Below, piece after piece: positions 32,905 to 40,733 of a stretch of DNA of 64,000 bases (the first letter of the stretch is position 1; the number at the start of each line of letters is the position of its first letter). The translations under genes and the position numbers were made by a program. The stretch comes from Paenibacillus physcomitrellae (lineage in GTDB: Bacteria; Bacillota; Bacilli; Paenibacillales; Paenibacillaceae). The notes beneath the pieces are model-generated. The model made no database searches, was not told the DNA's origin, and saw only the letters and a program-made list of their open reading frames with translations. The stretch covers positions 4,480,930-4,544,929 of the forward strand of contig NZ_CP022584.1 in assembly GCF_002240225.1 (NCBI RefSeq). Direction: 5' to 3'.

Positions 32905-33869
32905 TTTCTATGAATGAATATTACAAGCCGATTTCATATCAAGTAACAGCTGCCGAAGAAGGCTGGATGCTGAAAACGGTACTGAACAGAAGACTCGGGG
33001 TTTCCCGCAAGCTGACGTCTCGTCTCAAACTGACCGAGCAGGGAATTACGCTGAACGGCGAACGCGTCTACATCAGCCATTACGTCAAAGAAGGCGACCT
33101 GGTAGAAATTCGGCTGGAGCAAGAAACATCGGAGGATATTTTGCCGCAGCCGATTCCATTCGATATTCTTTATGAAGATGAAGAGCTGCTTATCGTAAAT
33201 AAACAACCGGGCATCATCGTTCACCCCACACATGGCCACTACACGGACACTTTGGCGAACGGCGTCGTGTATTACTGGCAGGAGAAGGGCGAGCGCTTCC
33301 GGTTCCGTCCCGTTCACCGGCTGGATCAAGAGACCAGCGGCGTGCTTGCTATTGCCAAGAATGCCTACGTCCACCAGCATATTTCCGAGCAGATGATTGC
33401 CGGTACCGTGCTGAAAAAATATACGGCGCTGGTTCACGGAACCCCGCCAGCCATGGAGGGCCGGATCGACGGTCCCATCGACCGCGATCCGCTGGAGCCG
33501 CACCGCCGCATCGTCACGGACAGCGGGTATCCCGCTTTGACGTTGTACAAGGTGCGGGAAACCTTTGCTGCAGGCTCGCTCGTTGAGCTGCAGCTGGGAA
33601 GCGGGCGGACCCATCAGATCCGGGTCCACATGACCTCCATCGACTGTCCGCTGATCGGCGACAAGCTGTACAGCTATGAGGCGCTGGGTCTGCCAGCGCC
33701 TGATCTCGAAGCGGCCGTGCGGCTGAACGCGGCCATTGGCCGGCAGGCGCTGCATGCCGCACAGCTTGGATTTGTCCACCCTCTCACCCGTGAAGAGATG
33801 GTATTCGAGGCGCCGCTGCCAGCGGATATGGCCGAGCTGAGCCGGCTGATGGCGGGCGGACAGCTCTAA
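32901..33869 (+). CDS. RluA family 23S rRNA/tRNA pseudouridine synthase
   Basis: 322 residues: an N-terminal S4 RNA-binding domain (LGVSRKLTSRLKLTEQGITL) and a pseudouridine synthase domain with the catalytic aspartate in HRLDQETSGVLAIAKN and the later SGRTHQIRVHM. It isomerises uridine in structured RNA; the exact target cannot be told from sequence. The TTG at 32901 has GGAAAGGTG 7 bp before it and overlaps the previous stop; an ATG at 32910 is the alternative. Coupling to the adenosyltransferase gene is probably only positional. Confidence 0.93.
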   Translation: MISMNEYYKPISYQVTAAEEGWMLKTVLNRRLGVSRKLTSRLKLTEQGITLNGERVYISHYVKEGDLVEIRLEQETSEDILPQPIPFDILYEDEELLIVNKQPGIIVHPTHGHYTDTLANGVVYYWQEKGERFRFRPVHRLDQETSGVLAIAKNAYVHQHISEQMIAGTVLKKYTALVHGTPPAMEGRIDGPIDRDPLEPHRRIVTDSGYPALTLYKVRETFAAGSLVELQLGSGRTHQIRVHMTSIDCPLIGDKLYSYEALGLPAPDLEAAVRLNAAIGRQALHAAQLGFVHPLTREEMVFEAPLPADMAELSRLMAGGQL

Positions 33870-33968
33870 GTTTTAGATTTAAGCTTTTGGTGAGTCGACT
33901 AGTGGATTTGTGGCACTTGTCTCGACTCTCGACTCTCGTATTTTTAAATAGACCGGAGGATTTTTCTA

Positions 33969-34328
33969 ATGAGCAAATTAACTGTTTACCAATACCCGAA
34001 ATGCAGCACCTGCCGCAATGCAGTTAAATGGCTGCAGACACACGGCCATGAACTGGAGCTCCACCATATTGTTGAAGCAGCGCCGACTGCGGAGGAATTA
34101 GGCCGGCTGGTCGAGCTGAGCGGCTTTGAGCTGAAGAAGTTCTTTAACACAAGCGGTGAGGTATACCGCGGCCTGGGTTTGAAGGACAAGCTGCCGTCCC
34201 TTTCGCGCGAAGAGCAGTTGAAGCTGCTGGCGTCAAACGGCATGCTCATCAAACGCCCGATCGTTACCGACGGTCAGCGGGTTACGTTAGGTTTTAAAGA
34301 GGATGAATTTGCCTCCGTATGGAGCTGA
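33969..34328 (+). CDS. ArsC/Spx-fold protein (arsenate reductase family)
   Basis: 119 residues of thioredoxin-like ArsC fold, beginning VYQYPKCSTCRNAVKWL with a CxxC motif, then FFNTSGEVYRGLGLKDKL and LIKRPIVTDG. The CxxC and length match the YusI/YffB-type branch, whose function is poorly known, rather than the Spx regulator or a resistance-operon arsenate reductase. No ars genes are near. GGAGG lies in good position upstream. Confidence 0.88.
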   Translation: MSKLTVYQYPKCSTCRNAVKWLQTHGHELELHHIVEAAPTAEELGRLVELSGFELKKFFNTSGEVYRGLGLKDKLPSLSREEQLKLLASNGMLIKRPIVTDGQRVTLGFKEDEFASVWS

Positions 34329-34397
34329 AAAATATAGTAAAATAAATAGATTCAGATATGTTTATTACTCAGAAGCTATTATTAAGGAGAGAGAAAG

Positions 34398-35285
34398 TTG
34401 ACCGAAAGCAAGGAAGAAACACTGCTGCTTGTTGACGGCATGGCCTTGATGTTCCGGGCTTATTATGCCTCCGCAGTTACAGGCTACATCCGCCGTACGA
34501 AAGCGGGTCTGCCGACGAATGCCGTTTATGGATTTATGCGTTATTTCTTGGACGCGGTTGAGAAATTTGGGCCTACACATGTGGCGTGCTGCTGGGATTT
34601 GGGAAGCAAAACGTTCCGCACCGCTCAGTACCCGGCCTACAAGGGGAATCGTTCGGAGGCACCGGATGACCTGATTCCTCAGTTCAGCGTGATTCGAGAG
34701 GTGATGGACAGTCTTGGCGTTCCGAATATCAGCTCCGAAGGTTATGAGGCGGACGACTGCATCGGCACCCTGGCCGCCCAGTTCAGCCGGGAGATGAACG
34801 TGGTTGTGCTGACCGGCGACCACGATATGCTGCAGCTGGTGAACGAGCGGACAAGCATTGCCATTATGAAGAAGGGGTATGGCAATTATTTTGTCTATAC
34901 TCCGCAAAGCTTGTTTGAAGAACGGCAGCTGACACCTGCCCAAATCATTGATGTTAAAGGGCTGATGGGCGATCCTAGCGATAACTATCCCGGAGTTCGC
35001 GGCATTGGTGAGAAGACGGCGTTAAAGCTCGTGCAGGAATATGAAAATGTAGAGGGCATTCTCGCCAATCTGGACAAGCTGTCCAAGGGGATACGCACCA
35101 AAATCGAAACCGATCTGGAGATGCTGCATCTGTCCCGCGATTTGGCGTCGATCCGCTGCGATATTGCGCTGGAATGTGATTTGCGGTCCTGCCGCTGGGA
35201 GCTGAACCACTCTGTGGTCGTGGCCAAATTTGAAGAGCTGGAGATGAAGAGCGTGTGCTCCTGGATGGGGGTTCAGGCGCTGTGA
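34398..35285 (+). CDS. ypcP: 5'-3' exonuclease (PolA N-terminal domain-like, YpcP)
   Basis: 295 residues corresponding to the 5' nuclease domain of DNA polymerase I as a free protein, as in Bacillus YpcP. Metal-binding acidic motifs are visible: LLVDGMALMFRAYY, YEADDCIGTLA, VVLTGDHDMLQL and DVKGLMGDPSDNYPGVRG, the last beginning the helix-hairpin-helix region. It probably removes RNA primers or flaps. The start is TTG, preceded by AAGGAGAGAG. Its stop shares 4 bp with the next gene. Confidence 0.92.
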   Translation: MTESKEETLLLVDGMALMFRAYYASAVTGYIRRTKAGLPTNAVYGFMRYFLDAVEKFGPTHVACCWDLGSKTFRTAQYPAYKGNRSEAPDDLIPQFSVIREVMDSLGVPNISSEGYEADDCIGTLAAQFSREMNVVVLTGDHDMLQLVNERTSIAIMKKGYGNYFVYTPQSLFEERQLTPAQIIDVKGLMGDPSDNYPGVRGIGEKTALKLVQEYENVEGILANLDKLSKGIRTKIETDLEMLHLSRDLASIRCDIALECDLRSCRWELNHSVVVAKFEELEMKSVCSWMGVQAL

Positions 35286-36430
35286 AATCTCTATTTTCGC
35301 GGTTTAGGCCGTTCAGCAGCGGGAATCAGGTTTCGTTAGCTGGCGGAAAAATCATCCGGCGCGGCCTGCTGCTGGCAGCGGCCATCCTGCTCCTTATCCC
35401 GGCTGCCCCGGGGCTTCGCCCGGCGGAGGCAGCCGGTACGATCCAGACGGCCGTTAAGACCGTCAAGGTGTCAGGGAAAAGCTTTACCGTCCGTACGGTA
35501 AAGATTCCGAAAGGAACGCCGGTAACGGTTGGACTGGCCAAACATCAGGTCGGGCAGACGGAAGCCTTTGCATCGACGATTAAGTCCTACAAGGCGCAGG
35601 CCGCAATTAACGGCGCTTTCTTCAACTCCTATGGCGGACCGGCCGATCCATACGGAACGCTGATTATTAAAGGAAAGATTTCCCATATCGGCCGTTACGG
35701 CACGACAATCGGCTTTCAGAAGGACGGCACGGCCATTATGGATACGCTGCGGCCTTCCTTGACCGGTAAAGTGACCGGAGCGGATGGCAAGCCGCGCAGC
35801 TGGTATGCTACTTTTATTAACCGTACGCCTGATGCTGGTGCAAACAACAGTATTTTGTTTACACCGGACCGGGGCCCCAAAGTCGGGTTTAGCGGCGGTA
35901 TTGCGGTGACCGTTAGCGGCGGAGTTGTCACACATAAAGGCGTCAACGGAAATACGGCTATTCCGAAGCAGGGATATGTACTTGTATTCAGCGGCAAAGA
36001 GAAGGCCATGGCAGACCGGTTTGAGGTCGGCAGCAGCGTTGAGTGGAATGTAACTTATACGAACCAGGCCGGCAAGAAGCTGGATTGGTCCAATGTACAG
36101 ACGGCTGTTGGCGCAGGGCCAAGACTCGTTACCGACGGCAAGGTGACTTTGAACGCTAAAGCGGAAGGGTTTAACGATCAGAAGATTCTGACGGCTTCGG
36201 CGGCGCGCAGCGGCATCGCCATTCTGCCAGACGGTTCGATTCTGCTGGCTACAGTGAACGGGGCGACCATGTCACAGTGGGCTTCCGTGATGAAGGCGCT
36301 TGGAGCCAAACAAGCGATGAACCTGGACGGAGGGGCCTCTTCGGCGTTATATGGGGGAGGCAAAATGTTGACCCCGGCGGGGCGGCTGCTCAGCAACACG
36401 CTTGTGTTCGGCAGCCAGGTCACGAAATAA
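35282..36430 (+). CDS. Exported phosphodiester glycosidase (NAGPA) family protein
   Basis: 382 residues starting at a GTG that overlaps the upstream TGA (GTGA). A basic N terminus and hydrophobic stretch (about residues 22-42, LLLAAAILLLIPAA) end at PAEAAG, a likely signal peptidase site. The rest is the NAGPA/DUF2233 fold: AINGAFFNSYGG, GFQKDG, AVGAGPRLVTDG and MNLDGGASSALYGGG. Family members include the mammalian uncovering enzyme; bacterial ones are linked to cell wall or exopolysaccharide processing. A second member is encoded at 62844. Confidence 0.88.
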   Translation: MKSLFSRFRPFSSGNQVSLAGGKIIRRGLLLAAAILLLIPAAPGLRPAEAAGTIQTAVKTVKVSGKSFTVRTVKIPKGTPVTVGLAKHQVGQTEAFASTIKSYKAQAAINGAFFNSYGGPADPYGTLIIKGKISHIGRYGTTIGFQKDGTAIMDTLRPSLTGKVTGADGKPRSWYATFINRTPDAGANNSILFTPDRGPKVGFSGGIAVTVSGGVVTHKGVNGNTAIPKQGYVLVFSGKEKAMADRFEVGSSVEWNVTYTNQAGKKLDWSNVQTAVGAGPRLVTDGKVTLNAKAEGFNDQKILTASAARSGIAILPDGSILLATVNGATMSQWASVMKALGAKQAMNLDGGASSALYGGGKMLTPAGRLLSNTLVFGSQVTK

Positions 36431-36444
36431 TAACAAGCCAGGAA

Positions 36445-36747
36445 TCAGTCTGTAAAATGGGGTTCGCCCAGTACCTGGTGCAGGAAGCTCCCAAGCTCGG
36501 CTTCTTCCTCCTCGGAGAGTCCGTAAATCGAGGCCATATAACCGTCCTGCTCCAGATCGTCGGAGCCGAGGATGGCTGTTTTGCCGCTTTGCAGATCGGT
36601 AACAAGCTTTTTGCCAAAAAAGCGGTTGGTTGTGGTCACAGCCAGATCAAAACGTTTCAGCGAAGGACCGATAAAGGTCGCGAAACGGGTAGAGGTCTGT
36701 TCGGTGCTGTCCGATAGGAAATCAAGGTCGTGTTCAGGTAAGGTCAT
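36445..36747 (-). CDS. DUF3055-like conserved protein
   Basis: 100 residues. The sequence (LDFLSDSTEQTSTRFATFIG, then RFDLAVTTTNRFFGKKLV and GSDDLEQDGYMASIYGL) resembles the DUF3055/SAV0927 family of Firmicutes, whose function is unknown; that assignment is from memory of the family. The highly acidic SEEEEAEL follows. The gene converges on the preceding glycosidase gene with only 14 bp between stops and no clear terminator. AGGAGGACTTT precedes the ATG on the minus strand. Confidence 0.75.
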   Translation of the reverse strand: MTLPEHDLDFLSDSTEQTSTRFATFIGPSLKRFDLAVTTTNRFFGKKLVTDLQSGKTAILGSDDLEQDGYMASIYGLSEEEEAELGSFLHQVLGEPHFTD

Positions 36748-36834
36748 GAATAAAGTCCTCCTCAGATGCGTTCTTGACGTCTATTATATCGGAAAAAAAC
36801 GCTTTCGGAAAACGGGAATCCAATCCCGTTCCTA

Positions 36835-36862
36835 TTGACTGTCATACAGAATATGGTATTAT
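36835..36862 (+). promoter_or_regulatory. SigA promoter with extended -10 upstream of the HRDC gene
   Basis: TTGACT (36835-36840), 16 bp, TATTAT (36857-36862), preceded by TGG as an extended -10. Transcription would start near 36869, only about 20 bp before a terminator hairpin. Confidence 0.65.
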
Positions 36863-36890
36863 AGTTAACAACAGTATACGTTTATCGGGG

Positions 36891-36926
36891 AAGCACCTCT
36901 CTTGCATGCAGGAGAGGTGCTTTTTG
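36891..36926 (+). terminator. Terminator hairpin between the promoter and the HRDC gene
   Basis: AAGCACCTCTC (36891-36901) and GAGAGGTGCTT (36912-36922), then TTT: a perfect 11-bp stem with a T tract. It sits between the promoter at 36835 and the coding start at 36981, so it is an attenuator or the end of a short RNA of about 55 nt. Confidence 0.8.
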
Positions 36927-36980
36927 TGTTTTCGGAAGACACGTACCAGTGAAGTATGCTGAATTCAAGGAGGTGCAGAA

Positions 36981-38009
36981 ATGCGTATCGTATTTTTGAA
37001 CAGTATGGAGAGAAGGCTGCAGGAACGGGCAGGGCATGCAGATTTAGCCCAGGTCTGGATTGGAGAAGAAGGCGGAGTATGGCGGATTGGCTGGGATGAA
37101 GAAGGAGCAGCCGGCACCAAAGGCCAAATCTGGTTTGAAGGCGAGTCCTGGTCTGATATGCTGAGCCATTACCGCTATCAGCTGGCCGTAAAGCTGGCCG
37201 ACGGATTCCGTCCGGTGATCAGCGGGATTTTTCATGAAGAGGAAGGCCATAGAGGGATGTGGACCCAGAAGCTGTATTGCTACAGCGAGCTGAATGGCAG
37301 CGAAGAAGTGTATGCCGAGCTTTCGGCCTGGCGCCGTCAGAAAGCTGCCGCAGCGGGCAAAGCGCCGTATTTGATTGCCAGTAACCGGCTGCTCCGCCTG
37401 ATCAGCGCTTTCCTGCCTCAAACGGAGGAAGAGCTTACCCAGCTTCCTGGTGTCGGAGAGGTTAAAGCGGCTGAATATGGGGAAGAGATCGTAGCGATTA
37501 CGGCCCGAATTGAACGCAATTGGCAGTTTCCTCTGGATTGGGTGGAGCAGGAACTGGATGAGGAAATCTTCCGCTCCTGGATGTACAAGCAGAAAGAATC
37601 CCGGTTTAAAGCGGAAATCGAGCGATCAAGCTTGCGCAAACAGCTGCTTGAAGCAATCCGTGAGGGTCAAAGCCTGGAGCGGATTCAGGATTTTACCGGT
37701 TTATCCAGACGGGAAGCGATTGAACAGCTCGAACAGCTGGAGAAGGAGGGCTACGATACGGAAGCGCTGGTAGAGCGGGAATTAACCGGGCTGCCGCAGG
37801 AAGAACAGACGGCAATCTGGAATGCCTATCTGGAGCTGGGAGACGCCCTGCTGAAGCCGGTGCTGCATAAGGTATACGGCGCAGATACGATGCAGCCGGG
37901 CAGCGGGGAGCTTGAACGGCGTTATGAATGGCTGCGTTTGATGCGAATCCGGTACCGGAGAGAGGCGAGGGGGACAGCATCAGCAGTAGGCAAACCGCAA
38001 AGTGCGTAA
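36981..38009 (+). CDS. HRDC-domain protein with RecQ-tail-like C terminus
   Basis: 342 residues. The N-terminal 115 residues are of no known type. An HRDC nucleic-acid-binding domain follows (about 118-190, with PYLIASNRLLRLISAFLP and LTQLPGVGEVKAAEYGEEI). The C-terminal part has LLEAIREGQSLERIQDFTGL and SRREAIEQLEQLEKEGYD, resembling the helix-turn-helix found at the end of RecQ helicases. There are no helicase motifs, so it is like a RecQ tail without its motor. AAGGAGGTGCAG precedes the ATG. A terminator-like hairpin separates the promoter from the gene. Confidence 0.82.
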   Translation: MRIVFLNSMERRLQERAGHADLAQVWIGEEGGVWRIGWDEEGAAGTKGQIWFEGESWSDMLSHYRYQLAVKLADGFRPVISGIFHEEEGHRGMWTQKLYCYSELNGSEEVYAELSAWRRQKAAAAGKAPYLIASNRLLRLISAFLPQTEEELTQLPGVGEVKAAEYGEEIVAITARIERNWQFPLDWVEQELDEEIFRSWMYKQKESRFKAEIERSSLRKQLLEAIREGQSLERIQDFTGLSRREAIEQLEQLEKEGYDTEALVERELTGLPQEEQTAIWNAYLELGDALLKPVLHKVYGADTMQPGSGELERRYEWLRLMRIRYRREARGTASAVGKPQSA

Positions 38010-38068
38010 GAGATACGGATGCTGATGCTGATGCCTGCCCGAGCTATAATTTGATTAACCAATCCAAT

Positions 38069-38113
38069 AAGGGCGAAGTTCAGCCTCCGGAATCCCGGGG
38101 ACTGCTTCGCCCT
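38069..38113. terminator. Bidirectional terminator between the HRDC gene and corA
   Basis: AAGGGCGAAG and CTTCGCCCTT form a perfect outer 10-bp stem around an inner CTCCGG/CCGGGG pairing. The two genes converge on it. Confidence 0.8.
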
Positions 38114-38143
38114 TGACTTAATAATCCATTGATATGAATGCTT

Positions 38144-39079
38144 TCAAATCCAGTCTTTCTTCCGGAACAGGTAGAACATGCCTAGACCTAATGTGATCAT
38201 GATGCCTATTACGATGAAATAGCCGTATTCCGTATGCACTTCCGGCATATTGTCGAAGTTCATTCCGTAGATGCCCGTAATCAGGGTCAACGGGATAAAG
38301 ATCGTAGTAATCGCAGTAAATACACGCATGATTTCGTTCGCCCGGTTGGCGATACTGGACTGATAAGCTTCTCGTAAGTTGCCCATCAGCTCTCGGAACG
38401 TATCAAAGTTCTCGGAGATTTTAACGGCATTTTCATAAATATCGCTAAAATACTTCTGCAGCTGATCATCGATCAGACGCAGGTCTTTTTTATTAAGGAC
38501 GTTGATCACTTCCTTCTGCGGCCCAAGCATTTTCTTCAGCCACAGAATTTCGCTTCGCAGCCCGATAATTTCATTCAAATGGGAACGTTTTGTATGAACA
38601 AGAATGTCTTCTTCCAGCTTCTCGATTTTGTCCTCGATCCGGTCGCCGACCAGGAAATAGTTATCCACTACAAGGTCGATCAGCAGATAAAGGAAACGGT
38701 CAGGTTCGCTGACTTCCTGCTCCCACAGAATCGGTTTAATAGCACGAAGCTCGTTCAGCTTCTGCTTGGTAACTGTAATAATGAAATGCCGGCCCAGAAA
38801 GACGTTCAAGGCCCGCAGGAAAATTTCCTCATCATCAAAGCGAATACTGTTCACGACGATAAAATAATGACTTTCATAGATTTCGATCTTCGGCCGCTGC
38901 TCCTCTTCACTGAGGCAGTCCTCTACTGCGAGATCATGCAGCCCGAATACAGGCTGAAGCAGCTCCAGATCTTCGGTATCCGCATCAATCCAGTAGAAAC
39001 CTTCGGCTGGTGCAGTCAGCGTATCCTCCAGGTTCTCGACCGTGGTGAAGACGCCGGCATTGACATGACGGATTTTCAT
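38144..39079 (-). CDS. corA: CorA-type magnesium/cobalt transporter
   Basis: 311 residues. A large cytoplasmic alpha/beta and helical domain is followed by two C-terminal membrane helices; the selectivity motif GMNF lies in ITGIYGMNFDNMPEV between them, and the tail RKKDWI is basic as usual. It forms a pentameric Mg2+ channel. AAAGGAGTGAATCAG fixes the ATG at 39079. A promoter on the minus strand lies 219 bp upstream, leaving a long untranslated leader (39080-39298) with stable stems but no riboswitch I recognise, unlike the M-box. Confidence 0.95.
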   Translation of the reverse strand: MKIRHVNAGVFTTVENLEDTLTAPAEGFYWIDADTEDLELLQPVFGLHDLAVEDCLSEEEQRPKIEIYESHYFIVVNSIRFDDEEIFLRALNVFLGRHFIITVTKQKLNELRAIKPILWEQEVSEPDRFLYLLIDLVVDNYFLVGDRIEDKIEKLEEDILVHTKRSHLNEIIGLRSEILWLKKMLGPQKEVINVLNKKDLRLIDDQLQKYFSDIYENAVKISENFDTFRELMGNLREAYQSSIANRANEIMRVFTAITTIFIPLTLITGIYGMNFDNMPEVHTEYGYFIVIGIMITLGLGMFYLFRKKDWI

Positions 39080-39298
39080 CTGATTCACTCCTTTGTTGTT
39101 CAACACAGGAGACATCAGCTTCCGGCTATTTTAAACAGCACGAATAAAATGCCGGTAAACGAAAGAACCCCCTACTTCCGTGAGCATTCTGCCGATTGAA
39201 TCCTGTGCGGTTGTATGTTGCCCTTGGGGATTTGCTCTGCGGACTAGAGTCGCCTTCCATTACCGGTTCACCTCTTCTTTAATCCAGACTTTTAGCAC
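39080..39298 (-). promoter_or_regulatory. Long structured leader of corA, class unknown
   Basis: From the predicted start near 39298 to the ATG there are about 219 nt without a convincing ORF. On the RNA strand an imperfect stem CCGGCATTTTA...TAAAATAGCCGG lies around 39121-39154, and other GC-rich segments lie upstream. I do not find the conserved M-box (ykoK) or yybP-ykoY signatures. Confidence 0.35.
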
Positions 39299-39304
39299 TT
39301 GTCT

Positions 39305-39334
39305 AGTATAACGCCGGGTTATGAAAATTTTCAA
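39305..39334 (-). promoter_or_regulatory. SigA promoter of corA
   Basis: Read on the minus strand: TTGAAA (39334-39329), 18 bp, TATACT (39310-39305). Confidence 0.6.
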
Positions 39335-39426
39335 GCGAAATCATGCTTGATTTAGCTCTAGGCCAGCATATGGCATGCAAGCCCGAAAGGTGCGGTGTGT
39401 ACCCGCCTTCAGGCCTTATTATTTGC

Positions 39427-39455
39427 TTGACGAAAGGAAGAGGATGCTATACAGT
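39427..39455 (+). promoter_or_regulatory. SigA promoter of the met operon leader
   Basis: TTGACG (39427-39432), 17 bp, TACAGT (39450-39455), about 75 bp before the SAM-I riboswitch. An inverted repeat at 39379-39418 lies just upstream, between this promoter and the divergent corA promoter. Confidence 0.55.
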
Positions 39456-39529
39456 AAGGGCATAGTAATGTTACATTTTCATGAACGAATTCAAGAAGTA
39501 CACGAACAACAAATTGAATAAGGCGAAAT

Positions 39530-39660
39530 CTTATCAAGAGTAGGTGGAGGGACTGGCCCGATGAAACCCGGCAACCGGCGAGCAATCGCACGGTGCTAAT
39601 TCTTGCGGAACTTTAGGAACCCGTATTTTGCGGGACTCTAGGGTCTCTGAGAGATGAGAG
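39530..39660 (+). promoter_or_regulatory. SAM-I (S-box) riboswitch
   Basis: The hallmark core CTTATCAAGAG (39530-39540), then GGTGGAGGGACTGGCCCGAT and GAAACCCGGCAACC are all present, and P1 closes with CTCTGAGAGATGAG near 39646-39659. SAM binding would favour the terminator at 39682-39717 and shut off metA-metI-metC when methionine is plentiful. Confidence 0.97.
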
Positions 39661-39681
39661 AGGCGCATACACTATGACATG

Positions 39682-39717
39682 ATATGACCTTTCTCGATTT
39701 TACGAGGAAGGTCATAT
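39682..39717 (+). terminator. Expression-platform terminator of the SAM-I riboswitch
   Basis: ATATGACCTTTCTCG pairs with CGAGGAAGGTCATAT around a six-base loop, followed by TTTG. Confidence 0.88.
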
Positions 39718-39783
39718 TTGCTATATGCGCTCGTTCTTCTACCATAAGATTGCCGCTCAAAGACTGAAGAGGAGTGAAGATCT

Positions 39784-40719
39784 ATGCCAATCAAGGTTCC
39801 TGATTCTCTGCCGGCCAAAGAAGTGCTGGCGAACGAAAATATTTTCGTGATGGATGAAAGCCAGGCTTTCCATCAGGACATCCGTCCGTTGCGGATCGCC
39901 ATCCTGAATCTGATGCCAACCAAAGAAACAACAGAGGAGCAGCTGCTCAGGCTGCTGGCCAATACGCCGCTTCAAGTGGAGTTTACTTTGCTTCATCCCA
40001 GCTCCCATACTTCGAAGAACACTTCAGCCGAGCATTTGAAGCAGTTCTATAAGACGTTCAGCGAAATCCGGCATCTCCGTTTCGACGGGATGATCATTAC
40101 CGGTGCCCCGGTGGAACAGCTCGAATTCGAAGACGTCAATTATTGGAGCGAAATTCAGGAAATCTTCGAATGGACCGAAACCCACGTCACTTCAACCATG
40201 CATATATGTTGGGCTGCCTTTGCAGGGCTGTTCTATCATTTCGGCATCGAGAAGGTTTCACTTCCGCAAAAATGCTTCGGTGTGTTTGCCCACCACATCA
40301 ATGTTCCGAATACGAAGCTGCTGCGCGGCTTTGACGAGCAGTTCCTGGTTCCTCATTCTCGTCATACAGGTCTGAATAAGGAAGATATTGTTAAAGCAAA
40401 CGGGCTCGATATTCTGGCCGAATCGGACGAAGCCGGTGTATACATTGCTTCAACGGAAGACGGGAAACAAATTTTTGTAACCGGTCATCCGGAATATGAT
40501 CCTTTATCCCTGAAATGGGAGTATGACCGTGATACGGCCAAAGGCATGGATGTTGCGCTGCCGGTTAATTATTTTCCGAAAGACGATCCCACCCAGACGC
40601 CAAGATCCTCCTGGCGCGCCCATGCTAACTTATTGTTTGCCAATTGGCTGAATTACTATGTGTATCAGGAAACACCTTACGATATTGATGCAGCAGTCAG
40701 TCACGAATACCATATTTAG
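39784..40719 (+). CDS. metA: Homoserine O-acetyltransferase (MetA family)
   Basis: 311 residues. It activates homoserine for methionine synthesis. The catalytic cysteine is C142 in [10 protein letters not shown]. Residue 111 is glutamate ([11 protein letters not shown]), where E. coli has glycine; in characterised MetA proteins Glu111 selects acetyl-CoA and Gly111 succinyl-CoA, so the product should be O-acetylhomoserine. First gene of the SAM-riboswitch operon, 15 bp before metI, which uses the acetylated product. GAGGAGTGAAG precedes the ATG. Confidence 0.96.
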   Translation: MPIKVPDSLPAKEVLANENIFVMDESQAFHQDIRPLRIAILNLMPTKETTEEQLLRLLANTPLQVEFTLLHPSSHTSKNTSAEHLKQFYKTFSEIRHLRFDGMIITGAPVEQLEFEDVNYWSEIQEIFEWTETHVTSTMHICWAAFAGLFYHFGIEKVSLPQKCFGVFAHHINVPNTKLLRGFDEQFLVPHSRHTGLNKEDIVKANGLDILAESDEAGVYIASTEDGKQIFVTGHPEYDPLSLKWEYDRDTAKGMDVALPVNYFPKDDPTQTPRSSWRAHANLLFANWLNYYVYQETPYDIDAAVSHEYHI

Positions 40720-40733
40720 GAGGAAGAGCAGAC

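Noticed and set aside
33871..33960. Short CTCGACT repeats between the RluA and ArsC-like genes
   Set aside because: Only about two and a half copies of a 7-bp unit and a loose GAGTCGA/TCGACTC dyad with a long loop; too weak to call a regulatory site or terminator.
33970..34328. Reading the ArsC-fold gene as arsenic resistance
   Set aside because: No arsR, arsB or acr3 is adjacent, and the CxxC ArsC/YusI branch is widespread without that role.
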